In this document: one piece after another, positions 1 through 11,684 of the stretch
Layout: every line of letters starts with the position of its first letter
Position numbering within the stretch: the first letter of the stretch is position 1
Assembly: GCF_002796985.1 (NCBI RefSeq)
Contig: NZ_PEKX01000020.1
Coordinates: 552,867-616,866 of the forward strand
Direction: 5' to 3'
Source: Pseudomonas sp.
GTDB taxonomy: Bacteria > Pseudomonadota > Gammaproteobacteria > Pseudomonadales > Pseudomonadaceae
DNA: 64,000 nt
Notes under the pieces: model-generated
Told to the model about the DNA's origin: nothing
What the model saw: the letters and a program-made list of their open reading frames with translations, nothing else
Database searches by the model: none
Position numbers and translations under genes: made by a program

Positions 1-3000
1 CGGCATCCTTGAGCCAGGCCAGGTTCGGATCGGCCTTGACCATGGCGTTGATGGCTTGGCTTACAGACTTTTGATCGAGCTGCTTGTAGTCGATCTTCAG
101 GCCGTCCACGGCGTGGATGAGGATGTCGCCGTTGGCGAGCAGTTCGCTCTGGCGCAAGGTTTCGTCGGTGTTGCCACGGCCCTCGGCGCTTTCGCGGGTA
201 AAGCTGCTGTCGCTCTTCTGGTGGTCCTCCTGATGCATGTCCTTGGTGGCTTCGAAGGTCACCGCGCCACCACTGACGATGGCAATGTCCCCGCCGCTAT
301 CGAGCTTGGCGGCCTGGTATTTCTGGTCCCCGCCGCTGAGCATCGTGATGTCGCCGCCGGCGCTGATTTCACTGCCCACAGCTTTGACGTCAGTGACTTC
401 GTTGTGGCGGGTTTTGTCTTTGGACTTTCGGTCATACAGCGAATGGTCGCTATCGTTGGCGGCCTGCAGTTCGATCTGGTTGCCAGCCACCAGGTAGGCT
501 TCGTTGCCAGCGCTGATCTTGCTGCTGACCAGGGTGATGTCCTCGCTGGCAGCAATGAGTACGTCACCACCAGCCTTGACGGTGGAGGCCTGTTGCTGAA
601 CGTGGTCTTCCTGCTGGGTGACTTTCTTGTTGCCACTCTTGCTGTAGGAGTAGCTGTGCTCTTCATCGGCGGCCGAGGCGAGCGTTACGTCACGACCGCC
701 GCTGATGGCAATGTCGCGCTCCGCATCGATCTGGCTGGCGATGGCCTTGATATCCCGCCCGGCACGAATATCGATGTCGCCACCTGAGGTGACTTCCGAG
801 CCATGCTGCGTGATGGATTGCCGAATGTCGCGGTTCTCCCATTGCTGGGCGTCGCGATCTTCCGTGGCGGTAATCTGCACGTCACGTCCTGCGTAAATAG
901 CGAGATCTTCTCCGCTGCGCACGGCGCTGCCACTGCTATAGAAATCACGCCCCGCACTGATGGCAGCATCACCCGCCGCTTCGATGCGCGCCTCTCGGCC
1001 AATGGCAGTACGCTCCCAGGAGAAGTCGGCGGAAGGACGACCTTGCTGGTAGTTGATTTCGCGCTGGTTGTTGACGTCGCGTCCGGCTTCGATCGTGAGG
1101 TTTCCACCGCTACTGACGTCCGCACCGAGGTTGCTGAAGTCCCGGCCTGCGTTGATGTTCAATGCGCTGTCTGCCGTTATTTGACTCGTGCGGTGTTGAT
1201 TGAGGACGTCGCCCTGCAAGGCTGCGATGTTGACGTTGTTGCCGCTGATGACTCCGCCGTTGCGGTTGTACAGGCTGTCGCTTACCAGCAAGTCGAGACG
1301 TTTGCCCTCGATGACTCCGCTGTTTTGAAGATTGGCCGAAATGCTCGCCAGGTTATCGCTGGCCCGTAGCGTGCCCTGGTTGGCAAGGTCGCCGCCGCTG
1401 ATCAGGGTAACGTCCTTGCCCATGATCAGTGCGCCATTAGGGCCTAGGCGGTTGTCAGCCTGGGCCAGGTAGAGCACCGGCACCAGAACCTTTTCACCAT
1501 TGATTTCTGCTTCTTCGAGCCAGACCAGGTCGTGGGTCAGCGCGGCAACCTGCTGGGCACTCAACCCCACGCCAAGGCTCAGCTGGAGCGAGTCCTTGTA
1601 GGCGATGGCGTTGTCCATCAGGTACTTGAACAGGTTTTCGTCGTCGCTGATGCCGGCGAGATAGCGCTGGCCGGTGCGGGCGGCCACGGCATCACGAATC
1701 AGGCGTTGTTCATAAAGGCCATCGCCCAGGCGTTTCTGGGACTTGTCCGGGTCGTAGCCGAGCAGGCTCAAGAGGTAGTCGGAGCTCAGGAAGCTCTTGA
1801 GGCTGGTGAGCTCGGGGTTGGTTTCGATGAGGTATTTGTGGCTGTTGACCGGGCGCGCGGTGCTGGGGACGCCCTGGACCTGGGCGACGTTCCAGGCGGG
1901 GGCGTTGGCGCCGTCCTGGGACGGGCTGGCGCCGTTGAGTTGGACGATGTCGGCCGTTTCGCCGGTGCTGCCGGTGCGTTGGCTGCCACCGCTGACACCG
2001 GTGGCATTCCACTGCAGGTCACCCGCCCGGCCGCTGGCGCCATCGAGGCTGCGCTCGCGCTGGGAGAGGTTGATGCTTTGCCCGGCGAAGCTGTAGCCGC
2101 CGCCGACTTCTATCGTCAGGGCGCCGCTCTGGGTGCCCTCCTGGCCGCTGAGGCGGAACAAGCCATTACTGCCGCTGGGCAGGCTAAAGCCCGGCAAGGT
2201 GATGGGATTGACCTGCTGGTGAGACAGGTCAGGTGGCAATTGGGCATTCAGGACTTGGATGGTTGGGGCATGCTCTTCCACCGTCGCGGCACTTCCTCGT
2301 GCGCTACCCGGTGTATAAGCCGTGCCGGGGTGGAGAACGCCGTTGTCGATCCGCTCGGACGCCTGGATGTCGATATTTCCAGCAGCTTGGATGATTGCAT
2401 CGGCGCTTACACCGGTGTTGCTACCGGTTGGCTGCCAGAGGTCGGAAATCAGCGTATGCCGGGTCACTTCGTCAGGCAGGGGGGCGAGGTTGGTCGGGGT
2501 GTAATTGGGATCGTGCAGAGGCTCCAGCATCGGTATCGAGGGATCGACGGGGAGGTAGGCATATACGTCGCAACCGTATGCCTCGCAGCCACCATCCCAC
2601 CGATAAACTGGAGCTGTGCTGAGCTGTTGTCCATCCCAGTAGTAGGCGAAGGAAGGATCGGAGTGATTGATGTCGTTGTAGCCAAATACGGGCGCCATCA
2701 AGTTCCAAGCATCGCCGACGTACAGCTCACCGGCGTCGAAGGCACGTACACGGACACCCGCACTGCCGCCGCCCTGGTTCGTCAATGTCGCGACCGATAG
2801 GCCAATGTCATTACCTGCCGCCAACACGCTGGCCGTATTTTCGAGATCCTGACTGGCAATGTTCAGGTTCCGACCAGCCTGTATGACTGCACTGGCTGAG
2901 CTCTCCTCGGAGCCGCCTTCGTAGACTTCGCGCACATAGTAAGTAATGGGGTAATTGCCACGGACGCCACGGTTTATGCCGTCGCATCCACCGCCACAAT

Positions 3001-6000
3001 CAATCGCAATGAAGCCGGTGACCAGTTTCTGCTCTAGGCCAAAGATATCGCGGGTATTGAGCAACTGATTACTGAAGATGGAGAGGTTGCCAGCCGCTTC
3101 AATCGTGGCAGAGCGGTTCTCGAGGCGGCCCGTCCAGCCCCCCGCATCATTGGCCGCAATCTCCAGGTTGCCCAGGCTGTAGAGGTCGGCAAAGCGGTTG
3201 GTCAGGGTGCCACCGACGCGCAGGGTCATGTCGTCGCCGCTGAAGAGCAGCGCACCATTCTGCTGGCCGTCGTTGAGCAGGTCCCAGGTGTTGATACGCA
3301 GCTTTCCGGCACTGCCCAAGGTGCCGTAGTTGTTCAGCGCGCCGGTGTTGGCGGTGAGGTTGCCGGCGGCGGTGACGCGCCCGTAGTTGTAGAGGCTGTC
3401 GGCGCCAAGCGTGGCGTTTTGCCCGCCAGTGACGCTGGCGCCCTGGCTGATGTCGAGTTGGTTGGCGCTGAGGTTGAGGTCGCCCAGGCTGGTGACGCGG
3501 CCGGCGCCGCCGTAGCTGCCCGTCAGCTGGATATCGAGCGTGCCGTCACTGGCGAGCAGGCCGTCGTTGTTCCAGTTGCCGCCGCGCCCGGTCAGGGCCT
3601 GGCTGGCGAGCAGTTGGCCGCTGGCGGTCTGGCTGAACTGGCCGATGTTGAGGTTGAGCCAGCCGGCTTGCAGGACGCTGCTGTTGCTCCAGCTGTCGGC
3701 GCTGATGTCGAGGCGCCCGGTGGTGATGAAGCTGCCGCCGGCCTGGGTGATTTGCTCGGCGTTGACGCCGAACTGGCCAGTGCCGACATGCAGGAAGGTG
3801 CCGCCGGCGTTGGCGAGCCCGCCGAGGTTGAGGGCAAGGTCGGTGTTGGCGGTTTCCAGGCGGCCGTTGCGGTTGTCGAGATAGCTGGTGGTGAGTGTCG
3901 TGGCGCCGCTTTGACCCAGGTCGCGCAGGCGGCCGTTCTGGTTATCGATGGAAGCGGCGTTGAGGTTGAGGCTGCCGCTGCTTTCGATCAGGCCACCCTG
4001 GTTGATCAGAGCGTTGCGAAGGCTAAAGTCGATGCTCGCGGCGCCAATCTGTCCGCCCTGGTTGTAGAGGTTGTTGCCATCGAGGGCGAGGGTCTGGCCG
4101 GCGTAGAGTCCACCGCCCTGGTTGTCGAGGGTGGTGGTGCTGAGGCGGTTGTCGCCGCTGACGGCGGAGAGGTGGCCGCTGCGGTTGTCGATTCTGTCTG
4201 TGGCGGTGATGTCGAGGCTCTGGCCCTGGGTGATGCCAGTGCTGTTATTGAACCAACCGGTGACCAGTTTGAGCGCGCCGGTAAGGCTGACGAGGATGCC
4301 GCTGACGTTGTCGACGCTTGCGCTGTTGAGGTCGACCATGCCGCTTTGGCTGAGAAGGCGCCCGGCCTGGTTGTTGATGGCGCCGGAGACGTTGAAGGTG
4401 CTGTCGTTCTGCGCTTGCAGGGTGCCGCGAACGTTGCTGACGTTGGCGGCACTGACGTTGAGTTGGCCGGCTTTGCTGAAGATCAGGCCGTCTTCGTCGT
4501 TGAGCAGGTCGCCGTTGAGGTCCAGGGTCAGGTCGCCCTGCGCTGCGAGGGTGCCGGCCTGGCTATTGTCGAAGCGGCCGGCAAAAAGGCTGAGCAAGCC
4601 TTGGCTGACGAACTGCCCGCCACGGTTGTCGATGAGGCCTCCATAGAACAACAGGTCGCCGCCGCTGGCGATTTGGCCGCCAGCGTTGGCCAGGATGCCC
4701 ACCCCTAGGGTGAGGTCGCTCTGGCTAAAGATGCGGCCAGAGGCATTGTTCAGGTCGCCATTGTTGAGCTGTAGTTGCCCCGCGCCGATTTCGCCGCTGG
4801 CGTTGTTCAGGTTGCCGGCGTTGATCTGCAGGTTTTGCTGGGCGCTGATCAGGCCGTCGGCGCTGTTGTCGACGGTGTTGCCGATAACGAGAAGGTCCTG
4901 CTGGCTGGAAATGATGCCGCCCTGGTTGTTCAGGCTGCCGACACGCAGGACTTGATAGCCCTGGCTGACCAAGGCGCCTTGGTTGTGGTTGTCCAGCACG
5001 CCGCTGAGGGTGAGGTCGAGGAAGCCAAGCTTGCTGGAGAGTGTGCCGCCAGCGCTGTTGTCAAGGTCGTCCGCATAGACGAGCAGACCCAGCCAGCCAG
5101 AGAGCAGGCCCTGGTTGGCGTTGCGCAGGGCGACGATGTCCAGGGTCAGTTGCTGGGCACTGATGATCCGCCCGGCATCGCCGTTATCAATGCTCGCCGC
5201 ACGAAGCATGAAGCTGTTTTCGCTGGCAATTTCGCCGCCACGGTTGTCGAGGTGGCGCAGGTTGTCGATGCGCAGCAGGCCGCCAACGCTGAGCACGGCG
5301 TCGCGGTTGTCGAGGTCGCCGCCGGCGAGGTCGAGGCTCAGGTCGCCGCCGGTGATCAGCCGACCTTGCTGCTGGATCAGTTGCTGGACATGCAGTTGCA
5401 GCAGGCCGCCGGCGGAGAGTTCGCCGCCCTGGCGGTTGTCCACGCGGCTGGCGAAGAGGTCGAGCGCGCCCTGGGTGGTGATCAGGCCGGCGCGGTTGTC
5501 GATGTTCTGCGTGCCGAGGGTCAGGTGTTGCTGGCCGCTGATAATGCCGTTGCGGTTGTCGAGATCATCGGTGTAGGTGCTGAGCAGGCGTTGAGCGACG
5601 ATGCGGCCGTTCTGGTTGTTGGCGCTGCCGCTGAGCAGATAGAAGTCTTGCGCACTACTGAGGCTGCCACTCTGGTTGTTCAGGCTGCCGACCTGGATAT
5701 GCAGCAGGCCAGCGGCAACCGCGCCATCGTCGTGGTTGTCGAAAGCGCCGTAGGTGCGGACCTGGGCGCCACCCTGGCTGGCGATGGTGCCGCCGGTGCT
5801 GTTGTTCAGGTCCTGGCTGTCGACCGCGACCTGGTTCTTGCCGTACAGCACGCCGGCCAGGCTATTGTCGATAAGACCGCCCAGCACCTGCACGCTCAGT
5901 TCGTCAGCGGAGACGATGCGCCCGCCCTGGTTGTTCAGCCCGCCCAGGTTCAGCTCGAAGCGTTGTTGGCTGGATATCTCGCCGCCGCTGTTGTTCACCT

Positions 6001-7652
6001 GCGCGAGGTTGCGCAGCAGCAGTTGGCCGGGGGTGGCGAGCAGACCGCCAGTGCGGTTGTCGAGGTTGCCGCCGGTAAAGTCGAGGTTGATTCCACCCTG
6101 GCCGTACAGTTGTCCACCACCGTGCTGGTCCAGAACCTTCACCTGGCCGACTACGCGCCCGGCGGCTTCGAGGCGGCCTTGCTCGCTGTTGTCCACGCGG
6201 GTTTGAGTCAACAGCAGGTCGGCGCCGCTGAGGATGCGCCCGGCCTGGGCGTTGAGCAGTGTGGCGCCGCGCAGGTCGATCACGCCCTTGGCGATGAGCA
6301 CGCCGCCCTGGCGGTTATCGAGGGTGGCCGCGGTGACGTGGAGGGTGGCGTCGGTCAGCAGTTTGCCGGCCTGGTTGTTCACGGTGTTGGCGTTGACGTT
6401 CAGCGCCTGCGCGCTGGAGAGTGTGCCGGCGCGGTTGTCGACCTCGGCCGCCACGATACTCAGCGTGCCTTCGCTGATCAGTTGGCCACGGTCACGGTTG
6501 TCCAGCGTTCCGGTGAGGGCTAGGTCAACGTTGCCCTGGCTGCTGATGCGCCCCTGGCGGTTGTTCAGGTCACCGCCACGCAGCGCCACGGCGCCCTGGC
6601 CGATCAGGTCGCCGGCCTGGTTGGTCAGATTGTCGCTGCGCACTTGCAGCGTGTCATCGCTGGCGATGCGGCCGGCGCTGTTGTCGAGTTGGCCGGCATC
6701 GAGGCTGACGGCGCCGTGGCTGCTGATCTCTCCGCTCTGGTTGAGCAGTTCGCCGGCGCGCAGGTCGATGCCTTGGGTGGCGCCGACCCAGCCGCCCTGG
6801 CGGTTGTCGAGGGTTTGCGCGGATAGCGTCAGGGCACCGCCGCTGAGCAGGTTGCCGCCCTGATTGTTCAGGGTCGCCAGATTCAGGGCGAAGCTGTTCT
6901 GGCTAGAGACTTCACCGCCTGCGCTGTTGTTGAGCTGCGCCAGGTTGCGCAGCAGCAACGGGCCCGGCGTGGTCAGCAGACCGCCCTGACTGTTGTCGAG
7001 GCTGCCGCCGCTGAAGTCGAGGTCGATGCCGGCGTTGCTGACCAGTTGGCCGCCGCCGTGCTGGTCCAGGCTATTAAGTTGGCCGCTGATGCGGCCAGCG
7101 GCTTCGAGTCGGCCTTTGTCGCTGTTGTTCACCAGGCTCTGCGTGAGCAGCAGGTCGGCGCCGCCGAGGATGCGCCCGGACTGGCTGTTGAGCAGCGTGG
7201 CGCCGCGCAGCGTCAGCGCGCCCTTGGCGCTGAGCACGCCGCCCTGGCGGTTGTCGAGGGTTTGTGCGGTGACAGTCAGCGCGGCGTCGGTGAGCAGTTT
7301 TCCACCCTGGTTGTTCAGGGTATTGGCGCTGATGTTCAGCGCTTGCGCACTGGAGACGGTGCCGGCGCGGTTATCCACCTGAGCCGCCGTGACGGTCAGC
7401 CCGTCTTCGCTGGTGAGTTGCCCGCCCGCCTGGTTGTCGAGTGTTTCGGAGAGTTCGACGCTCAGGCCGCGCTGGCTGTTGAGCACCCCGCCCTGGCTGT
7501 TGTCGAGCGTGGCGCCCTGCAGGCTCAGACCCTGCTGGCTGAGCAGGCTGCCGCCCCGGTTGACCAGACGATCCGCCTGCACGTGCAGGCCGGCATCGCC
7601 GACCAGTTGGCCGCCGCTGTTGTCGGCGCTGGCCGCCGCTGTTGTCGGCGCT
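1..7652 (-). pseudogene. FhaB/CdiA-like TpsA exoprotein, 3' part in shifted frame, runs off left edge
   Basis: This is the continuation of the giant secreted TpsA adhesin/contact-inhibition protein whose start lies at 9686. On the minus strand the frame stays open from the 22-bp duplication at 7609-7652 to base 1 (about 2,540 codons), with no start of its own. Between about 7600 and 3400 it is a long row of filamentous-haemagglutinin repeats of the form LDNxGG. From about 3400 to 1450 comes a non-repetitive region that in CdiA proteins lies between the FHA-1 and FHA-2 parts. From about 1450 to 60 there are FHA-2 repeats rich in SAGGDI/AGRDV motifs, and the last visible residues (NAMVKADPNLAWLKDA) match the end of the FHA-2 zone. 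The pretoxin/toxin tip and any immunity gene would lie left of base 1. In the present sequence this part is out of frame with the start, so it should not be made unless the 22-bp unit is lost. Confidence 0.8.
5940..7382. repeat. Internal duplication within the FHA repeat region (two ~505-bp units ~937 bp apart)
   Basis: The stretch 5940-6445 reappears, diverged but clearly alignable without large gaps, at about 6877-7382 (offset 936-938 bp). Shared landmarks include the run beginning AGGTTGCGCAGCAGCA (6004 and 6942) and the one around GTGCCGGCGCGG (6423 and 7359). Each unit codes for about 168 residues. This is segmental duplication on top of the short FHA repeat period and suggests the adhesin grows and shrinks by recombination. 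Confidence 0.75.
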
Positions 7653-9686
7653 GGCCGCCTGAACTGTCAGGGTGCCGCGGCTGGAGATCGCCGCGCCCTG
7701 GTTGAACAGCTCCGTGGTGCGCAAGTCGAGCGCGTTCATGGCGCCGATCCAGCCGCCCTGGCGGTTGATCAACTGCCGAGTCAGCACTTGCAGGCTGGCT
7801 TCGCTGAGCAGCTCGCCGCCGTTCTGTTCAAAACGCTCGACCTGAGCAAGGAGATTGCCCTTGGCCGCGAGTCGCCCGCCGCTGGCGTTCAGGACGGTGC
7901 GGGCGTTGAGTGTCAGGGTGGCTGCGTCGCTCTGGATCAAGCCCGCGTTAGTCAGACTATCCAGCGCCAGATGCAGGTCGCGCCGGGCAGCGACACGGCC
8001 TTTGTCGCGGTTGTCCAGGCTGCCGCCGGAGAGGTTCACAGCGGCATCGCCGACAATTTGGCCACCCCGGTTGTCCAGCGCAGCGGCCTGCACGGCCAGC
8101 TCGCCCTGGCTGGAGATCAACCCGCCGCCCTGGTTGCTCAGTTGACCGGCACGCAGGTGTTGGGCGCCATCGCTGAGCACGCGGCCGCCCTGGCTGTTGT
8201 TCAGCACACCGTCGACTTGAGCCACGAGGGTGCCACCGCTGGACAGGCTGCCCTGCTGGCTGTTGTCGAGGTTGCCGAGTGTCAGGTTCAGTGCCTGTGC
8301 GGCACTGAACAGGCCCAGGCGGTTGTCCAGGGAGCCTCCTTGCACCTGAATGAGCTGCGCACTCATTTCCCCGCCAAAGTTGCTCAACTGCTGGCTGGAA
8401 AGATTCAGCTGATGATTGGCCAGCACACGCCCCTGGTTGTTCAGGACGGTGGCATTGAGGAGGGTGTTGGTCGCTCGCAGGCTAGCGCCAGAGGCGTTGT
8501 CGAGCGTGCTGCTGGCGTTGGCTTCGAGGGTGCGGCTGGCGACCACACTGCCGCTATTGCGCAGGTTTTGCGTGGTGATCGCCACGTCGCCCTGGGCGTT
8601 GCGGCTGTTGTCCGGATTGACCCCGGCTTCGACGATGTCGCTGTTACTGATCTGCGCGGCGGAAAGCTGCACGCGCGAGCCGGCGGCTAGTTGGCCTTGG
8701 TTGCTCAGCGTGCCGTTGGCCGCTAGCTCGACGTTGCCCGCCGCATAGGCCGGGCCGTTGACGCTGATGTCCTGCGCCTTGGCGCGCAAACTGCCTGAGG
8801 CGGCCGCCTGCGCCAGGCTCAATTGGCCGTTAGCGTCGATCTGGATGTCGCCAGCGCTGGCGGCCATGTTGCCGGCCAGCTTCACGCCGACGCCCTGCTC
8901 GGTGCCGACCAGGCGGATCGCCCCGGCGTACATGCCGCCCAGTGCGGAGCTGTCGATGGCCAGTTGCGGTTTGGTGCTGCCGTCGTCGGGTTTGGCAGTA
9001 GTGGCCAGGGTGTCGGCGTCCACCTGGTTACGCCCGGTGACGACCGTCAGTTGGTTGGCGTGCAGCTCTGCGTTGAGCTTCGTGGCGCGGGCGATCAGCT
9101 CGAACTTATCCTGGTCGAGGCCATTCAGCCCTTTGCCCTCAATCGAAATTTCGCCGCCGTTGACGTCATAACCGAGCAGGCGTCCAGCATCGAGAATTGG
9201 CTTGCCCGTGGTCAGCGTGACCCGTGGCGTATTGATGAACCCACACCCGGAGCAAGTGACGCCCCCTGGCGCGGCAACAATGACATGGGCGGCCTGCCCC
9301 GCCACTTCGGTAAAGCCCTGCAGATGCGCCGGATTGTTGCTGGTGACTTCGTTGAGGATCTTCTGCGCCGCCTGTCCACGCAGGTTCGGGTTACCGATGA
9401 TCATCCCACCCTGCTGGGTGAGCTGGGTCTTGCCAGTGGCGTTGTTGAGGATCAGGCCGTTCTGCCCGACGTTGTAGTCGCTGAACTTGTTGTGGGAGAG
9501 GCCCGCGCCGTTGGGGGTCGCGATGTTCACCACCGGGACGCCGTTGCCCGCCGCGCCTATCGTGGTGTTGCCACCCGCGCTGCCATCCACTGCCAGATCG
9601 GCCGCTGCCGCAACCAGCGGGTTGAGGATCAGCAGACCCGAAAGAACGCTGGCGATCAGTTTGCAGGCGGGGTGGCGAATGTCCAT
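7371..9686 (-). CDS. TpsA exoprotein, N-terminal part with TPS secretion domain (frameshifted)
   Basis: The 771-codon reading frame starts with a signal peptide (residues 1-28, cut after VAAAA) and then a haemagglutination-activity/TPS domain (about residues 30-280). That domain shows the NPNL motif and the CSGCGFINTP motif with its paired cysteines, the signals recognised by a TpsB transporter. FHA repeats follow to about residue 675. At the 22-bp duplication the frame shifts, and the last 95 or so residues are an Arg/Gln-rich nonsense tail ending at 7371. Removing one 22-bp unit joins this frame exactly to the open frame to the left (checked by codon phase), giving one protein of more than 3,200 residues. 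The transporter gene lies 106 bp upstream on the same strand. As it stands the product would be a short secreted TPS fragment. Phase variation, recent mutation and assembly error are all possible. Confidence 0.85.
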   Translation of the reverse strand: MDIRHPACKLIASVLSGLLILNPLVAAAADLAVDGSAGGNTTIGAAGNGVPVVNIATPNGAGLSHNKFSDYNVGQNGLILNNATGKTQLTQQGGMIIGNPNLRGQAAQKILNEVTSNNPAHLQGFTEVAGQAAHVIVAAPGGVTCSGCGFINTPRVTLTTGKPILDAGRLLGYDVNGGEISIEGKGLNGLDQDKFELIARATKLNAELHANQLTVVTGRNQVDADTLATTAKPDDGSTKPQLAIDSSALGGMYAGAIRLVGTEQGVGVKLAGNMAASAGDIQIDANGQLSLAQAAASGSLRAKAQDISVNGPAYAAGNVELAANGTLSNQGQLAAGSRVQLSAAQISNSDIVEAGVNPDNSRNAQGDVAITTQNLRNSGSVVASRTLEANASSTLDNASGASLRATNTLLNATVLNNQGRVLANHQLNLSSQQLSNFGGEMSAQLIQVQGGSLDNRLGLFSAAQALNLTLGNLDNSQQGSLSSGGTLVAQVDGVLNNSQGGRVLSDGAQHLRAGQLSNQGGGLISSQGELAVQAAALDNRGGQIVGDAAVNLSGGSLDNRDKGRVAARRDLHLALDSLTNAGLIQSDAATLTLNARTVLNASGGRLAAKGNLLAQVERFEQNGGELLSEASLQVLTRQLINRQGGWIGAMNALDLRTTELFNQGAAISSRGTLTVQAASADNSGGQRRQQRRPTGRRCRPARAGGSSGQPGRQPAQPAGSEPAGRHARQQPGRGAQQPARPERRTLRNTRQPGGRATHQRRRADRHGGSGG
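7609..7659. repeat. 22-bp tandem duplication causing a frameshift in the TpsA gene
   Basis: Two identical 22-bp units (7609-7630 and 7631-7652, each beginning GGCCGCCGCTG and ending GGCGCT) are followed by 7 bp of a third copy. Since 22 is not a multiple of 3, the extra copy shifts the reading frame. The codon phase upstream and downstream differs by exactly the one base expected. Confidence 0.93.
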
Positions 9687-9792
9687 TTTGCGCGTCTCGT
9701 CGCGGAAAAAATCGAAACGAGAACCCTAATGACTAGGCACCGAACGAAATATCAGCCAGTTCCTTCCCTGGCGTGGGATCGGTCTTCATCTC

Positions 9793-11493
9793 TCAGTAGA
9801 AGAGATCGGCTCGGAAGTAGATGGGGTGTTCACTGTGGTCGACGATATCCGGTCGCTGCAGCGAGTGGGCGAAGGTCATCGAGAAGGCGGCGTACTGCCC
9901 GCGCGCGCTGAACTCCACGCCATGGCCGCTCATGCGCCCGGAGAGGCCGGGGTTGTAGCGGTTGTGCTCGATGGCACCGAAGTCGTAGGCGTAGGCCACG
10001 CCGTACTCCTGCACCCAGGGCAGCAGCGGCTCCCAGGTCACGGCGCGGCGCCAGCGCAGCTGGTTGCGCCAGTAGTAGCCGGAGTCGCCGGAGAGGGTCT
10101 GGTCCTTGAAGCCGCGGATCGAGCTGAGGCCGCCGAGGCTGATGCGCTGGGGGCTGTAGAGCGGGTCTTCGCTGTGCTGGCCGGTGGCGAGGCTTTCGAA
10201 GCTGAAGGCTTCGTCCCACAGCTTGAACGGCTGCAGGTAGCTCAGGGTCAGGCTGTATTTGTTGTAGCGGGCAGTGGGGCTGCCGTGCGGGGCATCGTGG
10301 TCGTCATCCTGCGCGCCGAAGGCGCCGATGCCGCGCTGCCAGCCAATGTCGGCGTTGACAAAGGCGCTGCCGATGCGTCGGCCATGGTTGAAGCCCAGGT
10401 TGAACTCGCTGAGGTGGGTGCTGGAGACGTCGAGCAGGGTGTCATCGATGTAGTTGCGCGTGCGCTGGTGGCTGAGGCCGAAGTTCACCCCGGTCTTGCT
10501 CACGTCGTCGCGGTGCAGCACGCGCTCGGCACCCAGTTGGTGGGTCTCGTTGTCGCCGTCGTACTTGAAGGCAAAGCCGGCGTCTTCGTTGCGGGTGCGG
10601 TAGTAGTTGCGGCTGTAGCTGTAGTTGAAGGTCCACCAACCGTAGGGGACGCTATACCACAGGCTCTGGTTGTCGGAGTGCTTCCAGTGGTCGCTGACCA
10701 CGTCCTCGCCGTAGCGCAGGCCGAACTGGTCGGCCAGGCCCAGCGGGCTGTCCCAGTCGAGGCCGACGCCGGCCTGCTGTTCGCCGGAGCTGGAGTCGCC
10801 GTTGTTGTCGCGGCTGGCGGAGACGCGCCAGGGCTTGCTGCGCTCGCCCTTGAGCTGCACGCGGCTGCCACCCACTTCCTTGCCCGGCACAAGCTCCATC
10901 TGCGCCTGGCGCGAAGGCAGGCGGTTGATCTGGTCGACCAACTGTTCCAGGTCACGCAGGTTGAGGACTTCGCCGGTGGCGCCGGGGAAGGTCATCGCCA
11001 GCTCGCGCTCGCTGGCCAGCTCCGACTGCTCGAAGCCCTCGAAACGGCCTTCGACCACGATGATCTTCAGCTCGCCGCTGGAGAGGTCCTGCTGCGGCAG
11101 GTAGGCGCGGGTGGTAACGAAGCCTCGGCTCAAATAGTTGTTGGTGATGCTCTTAAGCAGCTCATTGAGTTGGTTCACGCCCAGGCATTGCCCGATGTAG
11201 GGAGCGACTATCGTCCTACGGGTATCGGCGGAGAGGTTGCTGGCGCCGCCGATGGAGATGGAGTGGATAGTGAAGCAGCGGGTATCCGGCGCGGTGGTCG
11301 ACGGCGCTTCGACGGGCGCCTTGCCAGGGAGCTGCTGGAGCTCTTCCAGGCGCTGGCGCTGTTCACGCAGCAACTGTTCCTGGCGCTGGCGCTGAAGGTC
11401 GTTGTCGCCCGGCGTTGAGAACGGGTCGGCCAGAACGTCAGTCGTCAGGAAGGCCAGCCAGGCCGACAGCCAGTAGTAACGGAGATTGGGCAT
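9793..11493 (-). CDS. TpsB outer-membrane transporter (FhaC/ShlB/HecB family)
   Basis: This 566-residue protein is the outer-membrane pore partner that recognises the TPS domain of the downstream TpsA protein and carries it across the outer membrane. It has a signal peptide (residues 1-22), a short Gln/Arg-rich helix (about 30-55), and two POTRA domains (about 75-225) with the conserved pattern of a YLSRGFVTTRAYLPQQDL segment followed by SSGEL. A 16-stranded barrel ends in an aromatic residue (FRADLFY), as expected for BAM-assembled proteins. Length is normal for FhaC-like proteins (550-590). The start at 11493 is preceded by a purine-rich stretch. The gene reads first in a two-gene operon, with the TpsA gene starting 106 bp after its stop. 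The transporter is intact although its cargo gene is frameshifted. Confidence 0.93.
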   Translation of the reverse strand: MPNLRYYWLSAWLAFLTTDVLADPFSTPGDNDLQRQRQEQLLREQRQRLEELQQLPGKAPVEAPSTTAPDTRCFTIHSISIGGASNLSADTRRTIVAPYIGQCLGVNQLNELLKSITNNYLSRGFVTTRAYLPQQDLSSGELKIIVVEGRFEGFEQSELASERELAMTFPGATGEVLNLRDLEQLVDQINRLPSRQAQMELVPGKEVGGSRVQLKGERSKPWRVSASRDNNGDSSSGEQQAGVGLDWDSPLGLADQFGLRYGEDVVSDHWKHSDNQSLWYSVPYGWWTFNYSYSRNYYRTRNEDAGFAFKYDGDNETHQLGAERVLHRDDVSKTGVNFGLSHQRTRNYIDDTLLDVSSTHLSEFNLGFNHGRRIGSAFVNADIGWQRGIGAFGAQDDDHDAPHGSPTARYNKYSLTLSYLQPFKLWDEAFSFESLATGQHSEDPLYSPQRISLGGLSSIRGFKDQTLSGDSGYYWRNQLRWRRAVTWEPLLPWVQEYGVAYAYDFGAIEHNRYNPGLSGRMSGHGVEFSARGQYAAFSMTFAHSLQRPDIVDHSEHPIYFRADLFY

Positions 11494-11684
11494 CCTTTCG
11501 CTCTCTTGTTGGCTGGGTCCGGCCAGCCGTTTTTCCGGGAGCGAATTGGACCATGGTACGGCGCGACATCCCTGCCCGCTTTAACGCCAAAACATGTGTG
11601 ATGTTTCCGATTCGACAGACCAACTGCCTGTGAACCTTGGAAGATGAACAGCACCACGGCCGCAGACAAGGCCGAATACGGGGC

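Noticed and set aside
3419..7705. Long plus-strand open frames (up to 582 codons) opposite the TpsA gene
   Set aside because: They are low-complexity Ala/Val/Glu-rich mirror images of the FHA repeats on the minus strand, whose frame carries the real TPS and FHA motifs.
9826..11418. 530-codon plus-strand frame opposite the TpsB gene
   Set aside because: Composition is Ala/Val-rich without domains; the minus strand encodes an intact transporter with POTRA and barrel motifs.
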